DNA from: Xanthostigma xanthostigma
Taxonomy: Eukaryota; Arthropoda; Insecta; Raphidioptera; Raphidiidae
NCBI GenBank assembly: GCA_963575645.1
Contig: OY754469.1
Location: forward strand, 17,812,001 to 17,876,000
Reading direction: 5' to 3'
Length of the DNA: 64,000 nt
Shown: piece after piece, positions 57,363 through 64,000 of the stretch
How the letters are laid out: each line of letters begins with the position of its first letter
Numbering within the stretch: position 1 is the first letter of the stretch
Notes under the pieces: generated by a model
What the model saw: only the letters and a program-made list of their open reading frames with translations
Databases searched by the model: none
What the model was told of the DNA's origin: nothing
Translations under genes and position numbers: made by a program

Positions 57363-58898
57363 TAGTCCAATCGGTGGAGATAAAAAGCTCCAGAAATTAG
57401 CAAACAGGCTGAATTTTTTTTTAATAAGTAGTTTAAAGTGTACTGATTGAAATAAAAAAAAGTTCATTCGTCTATCGATTTCCCAAAATAAAAAAAAAAT
57501 TGAAAATCATTTTGATTTTCAAAATTCTTTGATATTTTGAAATAAAAAAAAGATAGGAAGAAATAAAAAATACCACGTTGTAGAAGACGTTTTTTTCTAT
57601 AAAAAAGATATCTTATACTTTTTTCGTCCGACTTATAGTTTGCCCGCAAAAAATTCGATAAACTATGTATCTATTTTACGCGCAGGATGCTCGGCTAGCC
57701 ATGCGAGAACCTACTTTTTCATGTCCGGCGTATTGAATTATAATATTTTACATACTTATAGAGTAATAAAATAAAAATTCATATAGCCTATCTTCAAGTA
57801 GAAAATCTGAACTTTTCAATGGTGTAGTTAATTATTTTTTTTGAATAAAATATCATGTATAAAAATGCAAGTATAGATATATTTTTGAATCGAAAATCGA
57901 ACGTTGCAATAATAATTTTTTTTAAACATAAGGAAAAGTCGTAAATTTTTTTTAACCTGGTAAACTATTCTTTAGATGTTCTTTTTCATAAATAAAAACT
58001 CCTGACCATAAATTTTATCTCGTTATTAAATACGGCCCTTGTTACTATTTTCAATTTTTTCGGAATCTTGAATTTACTGGAAAAAATATTTTTAAACCTC
58101 TGTAACACAATGAAAACTTAACGGATTTCAATGTATATTTTTTTAAATCGTAGGTATAATTAAGTGTATTAAGAATCACTAAGTATAAATTTGTTAAGTT
58201 TTCAAAATTTTTTAATATTAACGATTTTTCATCCATAAAGAGAAAACAGACATTTTTCTGGTTTTTCGTTTGTATCTTTTTATATCGTTGAATATAAAAT
58301 TTCATACTATTACATTACGAAGATAAATACTCAAGGAATAGAATGTGATGTGTGGCTAGGTAAGAAAGTATCTAGGTAAAAAATACAATGGAAATTAAAA
58401 CAGGTAAACAAATCTTTGATTAACGTCTGATTAGAACTCTTCAATAAATAAAATTATCGACCAATTTTTCCATGACTACTTAATAAAAAATTGTTTGTTA
58501 TTATTTTTTCATTATTTTGATAATCATTAATAATTTTGAAAGATTTTATAAAAAGCTAATTAGAATTAATATCTCAAAAATGGTGCATTTTATAGGAAAA
58601 TCATACGAGACCTTTTTTCTTTAGAAAAAAAAGTACAAGATATCTTTTTTATAGAAAAAAATGTCCCCTACAAAGCAGTATTTTTTATTTATCTCTATCT
58701 TTATCCCAGCTTAAAATATTCAATAATTTTGAAAATAAAAATTTTTTTCAAAAATTTTTTTGACTTTGGGAAATCGATAGACGAATGAACTTTTTTCTAT
58801 TTCAATCAGTACACTTTAAACTACTCATAAAAAAAATTTGAGTCTGTTTGCGAATTTCTGGAGCTTTTGGTTTAAAATTGTTTCCACCGACTGGACTA
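57363..58898. mobile_element. TTA-TSD inverted-repeat transposon inside the Penelope-like element, 1536 bp
   Basis: Both ends read TAGTCCARTCGGTGGA inward and lie between TTA at 57360-57362 and TTA at 58899-58901. The arms (about 140 bp) share AAAGCTCCAGAAATTMGC, AAAGTGTACTGATTGAAAT and CATTCGTCTATCGATTTCCC. Removing the insert and one TTA rejoins the GIY-YIG frame without shift. TWA duplications are typical of PIF/Harbinger, although the end sequence is not the usual one. Frame 58051-58305 (-), containing VCFLFMDEKSL, might be transposase debris, but I cannot assign it. A rearranged Penelope end fragment lies inside at about 58409-58520. Confidence 0.85.
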
Positions 58899-59040
58899 TT
58901 AGTAACGACATTATGCTTATCAGGGTTTAATTTTAGATTGCTACGATGTTCTCTAATTCGCGTTTTAAGCGCTCTTTTTGTTTACCCAAAATAATTCATA
59001 TCACAATCTTCACAACTAATTTTCATTAATTTGTTTGATT
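58899..59040 (-). pseudogene. Penelope-like GIY-YIG endonuclease, N-terminal part
   Basis: Minus-strand translation from about 59040 gives KLMKISCEDCDMNYFG, then a stop in place of the usual Q, then TKRALKTRIREHRSNLKL, ending NPDKHNVVT at the insertion point. C-x-x-C-D-x-x-Y-x-G-x-T-x-R and the following R-x-x-E-H are hallmarks of the CCHH-type GIY-YIG domain of Penelope-like elements. The stop codon at the glycine-glutamine site shows the copy was already inactive or decayed since. Confidence 0.85.
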
Positions 59041-59114
59041 CTTTCAAACATCATCATTCGTATAATTAGATAATAATTAATAATTTAATACTAAGTAATT
59101 AATTTTTAAATTTT

Positions 59115-59157
59115 TAGATTTTTCTGAAGAAGATCCAAAGCCGCATCGAAACGTCAT
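59115..59157 (+). ncRNA. Hammerhead ribozyme-like motif, inverted terminal copy
   Basis: CTGAAGA, GATCC-AAAGCC-GCATC, GAAAC, GTC, A: same order as at 53358-53400, but stem II has one mismatch. In the other terminal repeat (near 56994) the middle of the motif is deleted, leaving AAGATGGATCTTCTTCAG, so only one end kept it. Confidence 0.6.
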
Positions 59158-59465
59158 CTTATGTTGTACTGATTTGTTATTTTTTATTTTGTCAATATAT
59201 TGGTCTGAGAAAAATTGGTCGACAATTTTATTTATTTGAAAAAATCTACAACTTTTGTCTGACCTATTTTTAGATAACATTTACCGTTTACGGAAAAATG
59301 CAACAAATCGATATAGACCTTTGACCTTGAATAAATTTTGAAGCAGATGTATGATCGGTGAGGACTTTTGATATTTTATTTGCAATAGTGTACTTAAGAC
59401 CTGTAGGTACCAATTTTCAGCTCTAAACGAATTATAGTAAATTGAAATGTTTATTTTGACTGGAA

Positions 59466-60156
59466 TCAATAGAGCTTTCACCTTACAGTGTCAGATTTAT
59501 AGTGAAAAAAATTGACATTTTGTTTGTATTGTTTTTATTAGAAGCACTAAGAGATTCTAAATTTGCTATTTTCAGGATTTAAAAATGCGTCTCTTTTACT
59601 TTTTGTTACGGCTTTAAGTTCTTTGATGTCAACTTATACAATTTTAGCAAAATCCGCTGTTGCAGAAGAGATTTCCGTTTCATGTTTTCCTGTGGTTGCA
59701 TTGTACAGCTGCTGTGGTTTAATTTGCACGTGATCTCCGTGAGGTTTTTATTAAAAAAATGAAAAATATTAATGGGAGTAAAAATAGTAAGAGACAAAAG
59801 AATAAATAGAAATAAAGAAAGTAAGAGATAGATATCAGAATAACAGAATTTGCATGTTTCTCTTTTAAATTTATATTTACGTCGAGTAGAATTACCGTTA
59901 GAAAATTGCCTGACAATGATAAATGAAGTGTATTTTATGGTTATAAATATACATACATCTACATAATATTATGTGAATTCCAAAGAATTGTGTGATTACG
60001 TAATGATAGGTGTTTTCTTAGTGCGTAACAAGGAATTCTTGATTACGGTTATTGGCAGTGTGTACTACTACTAATCTAGTAGACATGGGAAAAGTTCTTA
60101 CTATGTGATCACAGTAACTGATATTACAGTTACACAAAAATAACAGTGAAAAATTA
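59466..60156. other. Unannotated AT-rich DNA
   Basis: No gene recognised. Frames 59606-59797 and 59719-59916 are low-complexity and unsupported. Confidence 0.3.
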
Positions 60157-60300
60157 AAATCTTTGATTAATGTCTGAATAGTTCAAATAAATAAAATTGT
60201 CGACCAATTTTTCTCAGACCAATATATTGACAAAAAATAAAAAATAACAAATCAATACAACACAAGATGACGTTTCGATCCGGCTTTGGATCTTCTTCAG
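60157..60300 (-). mobile_element. Penelope-like terminal repeat, solo copy 2, with hammerhead motif
   Basis: AAAATCTTTGATTAATGTCT, AATAAAATTGTCGACCAATT, CAATATATTGACAAAAAAT and CAATACAACACAAGATGACG match the PLE ends. The hammerhead-like block occupies 60264-60300 on the minus strand with a perfect stem II (GATCC/GGATC). The sequence stops directly at CTTCAG, so it is a copy truncated just upstream of the ribozyme. Confidence 0.75.
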
Positions 60301-60920
60301 TTGTAATTGCTGTTATCAATGATTTCTACACGCTGTTAAAAAAGAAGACTCAATTTAAAAATCATTCTGTATATAGTATCATACGTTATTCTACACGTGT
60401 TATCTTTAATAAACAATTTACAAATTCGGACGAAGCCGGACCGGACCGCTAGTTTATTTATATAATATTTAATATATTTATATTGATTTATAATTCTAAA
60501 AATACCTGCAGTGAAGCTATACTGTAGTACGTGTGAATGAATGGATGTATGGATACGCGAATAATTTATTGAGTTTAGGTGAACTTGTGTATTGCCTATC
60601 TATAGATAAAAAAAGTTTTATTGAAACACGGGTATTCGCACATCTGCGGGAAAAGTTTCTATGTTCGGTGACCACAGTTTTGATAGATGTGATAGGAGGA
60701 GCGCACAAATTGTAGTCTGTGTCAAACTTCGATGTCCCTGCTTTAGGTATTATTATTAAATTATTATGTTATTTATCTGTACTCTGTATTCCAAGCTCTG
60801 ATTTATTCATTTCTATGATCGATACTAATATTGGAAATGTAAAGTATAGAAGAAGCGTTGGATACGTCAAATATTACGTCATGAAATATCACGACCTTTT
60901 TCGCAGATTCGTCTAATAAA

Positions 60921-61534
60921 AATTATAGTTTTAAAAAATTAAAAAAACACGCTTTAATAGCAAACCGAACTAAAAAGCAGAAAATAATTTTTAAAACGAA
61001 AAGTTTGTGTTACAGCAATAGAAATTCCAACTATCAATTTTGACTAATTAATTTGAAATAAGATTAAGATACAAATTAAGTTATTAACAAAATAATAATT
61101 TCAATTATAGTATGAAAGCGTGGGGTACCAATTAATATATTTTTATTATACCTCTAATTTTATAAATAGCTATAGCTATTTGAAAATAGCTATAGCCATA
61201 GCTATTTATAAATAGCTATATAGCTATTGTTATTTAGAAAATTAGAGTTATAGTGAAAATATAGTAATATAAGTATAAATAGCTATAGCTATTTATAAAA
61301 TTAGAGATATAATGATTATATAGTAATTGGTACCCCACGCTTTCATACTATAATTGAATTATTTTGTTAATAACTTAATTTGTATTTTAATCTTATAGCA
61401 AATTAATTAGTCAAAATTGATTGTTGGATTTTCTATTGCTGTAACACAAACTTTTAATTTTAAAAATTAAATTTCTAATTTTTAGTTCGGTTTGCTATTA
61501 AAGCGTGTATTTTTGGTTTTTTTAAACTATAGTT
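60921..61534. mobile_element. Family J foldback element, copy 2 (about 615 bp)
   Basis: The arms pair across the centre near 61227: CACGCTTTAATAGCAAACCG, TTTGTGTTACAGCAATAGAA, TAAGTTATTAACAAAATAAT and GAAAGCGTGGGGTACCAATT all have inverted partners. The core consists of many AGCTAT/ATAGCT units (61150-61310), self-complementary at short range. A shorter relative is at 11899-12200. Confidence 0.85.
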
Positions 61535-62202
61535 TATTTTCTCAATTTTTAGTCTCAAAATGACATCAAAAGTATTTTTTTTGGAAAATTTTCAAATTCA
61601 ATTTTTTTTCAAAATTGTCAACCTATATTACGTTTCTGGTAATATCGATTGTATTCTAAATAATATAAAATTGAAGCAGAAACACCAACTCCGTATTTAA
61701 AATCTTATAAATAAATATTCTTTGTATTTTTGAAACAGTTTTATTTATAATTTTGATATATTTCAAACTATTTGAAGTCTTCAAGTTTTAAAGACAGCAC
61801 TTTATAAAAAAAACAAAAGCTTCCTCTTCATGAAACTGGATAGTTTATGTGACTTATAATACATACAGACTTCTAAGTTTAGGGAAGGTAAATGCCTAAA
61901 CAAAGATAAAAACTATTTTGTCTTTTTTAGAGATATTCTGAGGACGTTGAGATATTCGAAGAAATGTTCACCAGATTACATAACGTAGTAATGAAGTGAA
62001 GTCATAAGCTGGATATTAAGAAGCGAAACTTCCTCCGAGAACCGAAGACTTCAAATAATTTATAAGATTTGAAAATCATATAATATTAGCAAAATTAAGT
62101 TGTTGCGGGAAGAAACTATAAAACATGTTTTATCTCAATCGCGTGCGGAGCCGCGGGTAGCGGCTAGTGTAAGCGCAATAGAATCAATTTATTGTAACAT
62201 AC
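61535..62202. other. Unannotated stretch ending in a CTAGT-type repeat end
   Basis: No gene recognised. At 62140-62170 GCGTGCGGAGCCGCGGGTAG with CGGCTAGT is the end motif of a dispersed insect repeat, also seen at 23310-23335. Confidence 0.35.
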
Positions 62203-62206
62203 TTAA

Positions 62207-62921
62207 GGGGTTAGGTGGGTTTCAAAATTTCAAAAAATCGATTTTTTTTTGTTATCTTATAATTTTCACTATGTTTAGAATATTCTCTTAAAGTTTTAAA
62301 ACGATCTGTTTAATATTCTAAGATATATAGCCTTCGGATGTTCTACCCTTCAGGCTATGTTATTTGAATGTAAATCTTTAATCGCGTTTTTCTCGAAACT
62401 ACGTTTTTGAAATCGGTGGTCACGATTTCTCGAAAAATTATGAACCGATCTCTTTGAAATTTTGCACACTTCTTCAAAATAACATTATCTCGTGCTTGAA
62501 CGAAGGATTTTTTTTTTCTATTTTAAGTGATTTTTCAAGGCCACGAAGGGTGCGAATTTTACTCAAAAAAAGGGTTTTTTTGTTCTCAACGCCGCCAAAA
62601 ATGCAATTTTATTTATTTTTTTCCTTCGTCCAAGCACAAGCTTTAAGCATCTACTAACAGAAAATTTTTGGTTTTTGCATTTCCGATGAATCTGTCATGA
62701 GTTATCCTGACCACGCCGATAGAACTTTTTTTTGAGGGGTCACAGGAAACGACGTGCCCACGCCTTAATTTTCAATATTTTTTAATGAAAATTTCACAAA
62801 CTACTTATGAAATATATACCTTTTATATGGTAAATTGATGGAATGAAATATTTTGTTGGTTAAATAAAAAAAAATTCGTAAAAATGTACCTGTTTTGAGT
62901 CTTTGAAACCCACCTAACCCC
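62207..62921. mobile_element. TTAA-type element, copy 2 (715 bp)
   Basis: Perfect inverted ends GGGGTTAGGTGGGTTTCAAA lie between TTAA at 62203-62206 and TTAA at 62922-62925. TTAA duplications fit piggyBac or Kolobok; the end sequence matches that at 50074 in its first seven bases. The interior frame 62454-62657 is unsupported. Confidence 0.85.
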
Positions 62922-63014
62922 TTAATATATGGCGGGTAGTTTTAGAGTCAACCGGTGTCCACATTTTTTTCACAATTATTACATATGCCACTTATATTTA
63001 TTTACATATTTTTA

Positions 63015-63195
63015 GGGTTCCGTACCCGAAGGTCAAACGGGACCCTATTACTAAGCCTCCGCTGTCCGTCTGTCTGTCTGTCCGTCTGTCTGTCTGTCCG
63101 TCTGTCTGTCAGCGGGCTGTATCTCAAGAACCGTAATAGGTAGAGAGTTGAAATTTTCACAGAGTATGTATTTCTATTGCCGCTAGAACAACAAA
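63015..63195 (+). repeat. GGGTTCCGTACC element with CTGT microsatellite
   Basis: It starts AGGGTTCCGTACCCGAAGG, then ACGGGACCCTATTACTAAG, CCTCCGCTGTCC, an array of CTGT/CCGT tetranucleotides (63065-63110), CAGCGGGCTGTATCTCAAGA, GTAGAGAGTTGAAATTTTCAC and TTGCCGCTAGAACAACAAAT. This is a very common dispersed repeat of lepidopteran genomes in which a CTGT microsatellite is built into the element. Frames on both strands here are incidental. Confidence 0.8.
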
Positions 63196-63244
63196 TAATT
63201 AAAAAACCCCCAAAACTCCCCAAAGAGGAGCAAATTCAGTTTTT

Positions 63245-63645
63245 TGCTTGTAAGTCGCTCAATTTAAATCAGATCGTTTCGAGACCTGTCTTAAACGAAA
63301 GAGCAGGAAATTTTACATAGATTTTGTATAACAGAATTCGTCGAAACACTTTTTTTATACAGCTTTATATAGAAATAAAATGTATAAATTCAATTTTGTC
63401 TAATCCATAGCATACACGGGGATCGTCTGTCTTCGTTTGTTGCATACTGTATTATGGGAATTTAAAAATTGCGTATGTTTTGTCTTAAAAAAAAGATTGC
63501 ATTTGTTCAAAAACGAATGTCATTTCAAATCTTTTGACATTAGTATTTGAAAATGCAACGCCTTCTGAGTTAACGATTTGAATAACTAATTTTAATTATT
63601 AGAACATATTGCTTTGACAGATGTAAACGTCATTTTTAACATTTT
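63245..63645 (-). repeat. Family I-related internal segment, diverged
   Basis: TCGCTCAATTTAAATCAGAT, CTGTCTTAAACGAAAGAG, TTTTACATAGATTTTG, TATAACAGAATT and the GAATAACTAATTTTAATTAT block correspond to the core of the family B/I elements. It runs without break into family A copy 6, showing that A and I share a segment or were fused. Confidence 0.6.
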
Positions 63646-64000
63646 TTACCATTCCAACACCATGGATGAGCGAAATGAAACCAAATTTTGGGAGGATATT
63701 TGATATGCAAATATGAAGAGGCCTATTGTTTTTGAGAGACGTCGGCGCAAGCGCAAAAGAAATATATATTATAATGTTGTTTTTATAAGATAATAGTATA
63801 CTTTTCATAACGGCTTATTATTTTGTTTTACAGGAGTTTTGTAAAATAAATTTTTGAAAAAAATCGGCGCATGCGTAGAAGAAATATATACTATAAGGCT
63901 GGTTTTTATATAATAACGGCATACTTTTCATAACGGTTTATTATTCTATCTATGTTTACAAAAGTTTTGTAAATTTTTTGGGAAAAATTGGCGCATGCGC
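63646..64000 (-). repeat. Family A copy 6 passing into a tandem array at the window edge
   Basis: It begins ACCATTCCAACACCATGG. From 63743 a unit of about 123 bp starting CGGCGCAWGCGYARAAGAAA and containing ATACTTTTCATAACGG and AAAGTTTTGTAAA repeats: 63743-63864, 63865-63988, and a third beginning at 63989. The array continues beyond the window, so its size is unknown. Confidence 0.7.

Larger units (their letters stand above)
56878..59243 (-). mobile_element. Penelope-like element (5'-truncated) carrying a transposon insertion
   Basis: The minus strand reads: inverted terminal repeat (59243 to about 59040), GIY-YIG endonuclease coding remnant (59040-58899 and 57362-57179), 3' untranslated region, then the terminal repeat (57100-56878). 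Inverted terminal repeats at the truncated end are a known property of Penelope-like elements. The 13-bp ATCTACAACTTTT repeat at the flanks is consistent with target-primed insertion. The reverse transcriptase part is missing. The coding remnant is split by 57363-58898. Confidence 0.85.
55713..59465. mobile_element. Family B/I inverted-repeat element, copy 2, split by a Penelope-like insertion
   Basis: The first part 55713-56877 and the last part 59244-59465 together equal family B (compare 33968-35229). The outer arms (TCAAAATAGAC..CAATTTTCATC..AAGTCCCCACCG on the left and the inverted AAGACCTGTAGGTACC..GACTGGAA on the right) and the inner CGTGATAACG pair (near 56068 and 56702) are recognisable. 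The CTAACGTTC array (56150-56195) is longer than in the other copies. The 13 bases ATCTACAACTTTT occur at both junctions of the insert (56865-56877, 59244-59256). Frames 55807-56154 and 56241-56480 are arm sequence. Confidence 0.75.

Noticed and set aside
63062..63112. CTGT/CCGT array as an independent microsatellite
   Set aside because: It belongs to the GGGTTCCGTACC element, which carries it in all known copies.

Overview
This is non-coding DNA from an AT-rich eukaryotic genome, most likely an insect and probably a moth or butterfly. The Lepidoptera call is moderately confident and rests on repeat types I recognise: the GGGTTCCGTACC/CTGTCTGTC element (38160-38478 and 63015-63195), a repeat ending in CAGCTC..GATAGATCAGTCAGT (27234-27682), the tandem GTTAGTGAAAACCG block (22679-23250) and very frequent TAGGTA words. 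Another insect order is not excluded. No intact gene, rRNA, functional tRNA, CRISPR array or bacterial-style operon is visible. Nearly all short open frames are chance frames in repeats; the long ones at 23994-24290/24410-24691 and 28502-28831/29634-29918 exist twice only because they lie in the two arms of inverted repeats.

The window is a dense graveyard of small non-autonomous DNA transposons. Several have ends that can be fixed from target-site duplications (TSDs). hAT-like elements lie at 10850-11336, 40839-41909 (TSD GTATAAGT) and 46864-47196 (TSD ACCGAACG). Tc1/mariner/pogo-like elements with TA lie at 4532-5098, 41177-41671 and 46304-46734. TTAA elements lie at 62207-62921 and 50074-50846. 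There is one TTA element (57363-58898), one 682-bp foldback with TSD CAATGG (21653-22334), and a roughly 1.65-kb element with a 9-bp TSD (20718-22370). Long inverted-repeat (foldback) structures without a clear TSD lie at 7399-8030, 15863-16360, 23648-25037, 28516-29838, 35860-36289, 48319-48712, 48762-48935, 52276-52806, 11899-12200 and 60921-61534.

Retroelement remains are a CR1/Jockey-type LINE 3' end on the minus strand (17896-18800, itself cut by an 81-bp palindrome), and Penelope-like elements (PLEs) at 53281-53530, 56878-59243 and 60157-60300. The PLEs carry hammerhead-ribozyme-like motifs, and the middle one has a recognisable GIY-YIG endonuclease tail interrupted by the TTA element. 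tRNA-derived segments occur at 2312-2383, 26458-26530, 5150-5195 and about 42330-42400.

Larger repeat families recur across the window: family A (six copies, with GCGCATGCGC and CTAGT motifs), family B/I (foldback with CGTGATAACG ends), family D (A|TCTATACTA...CTAGT ends with a tRNA-like core) and family C (similar ends). Nesting is the main theme: at 55713-59465 one can read foldback, then PLE, then TTA transposon, then PLE fragment; at 20688-22510 host repeat, then 9-bp-TSD element, then foldback; at 40839-41909 hAT, then pogo. The only hints of a host gene are two possible exons on the plus strand (37834-37980 and 39030-39084) and splice-like signals on the minus strand near 31300-32305. 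The window may therefore be intronic or intergenic.
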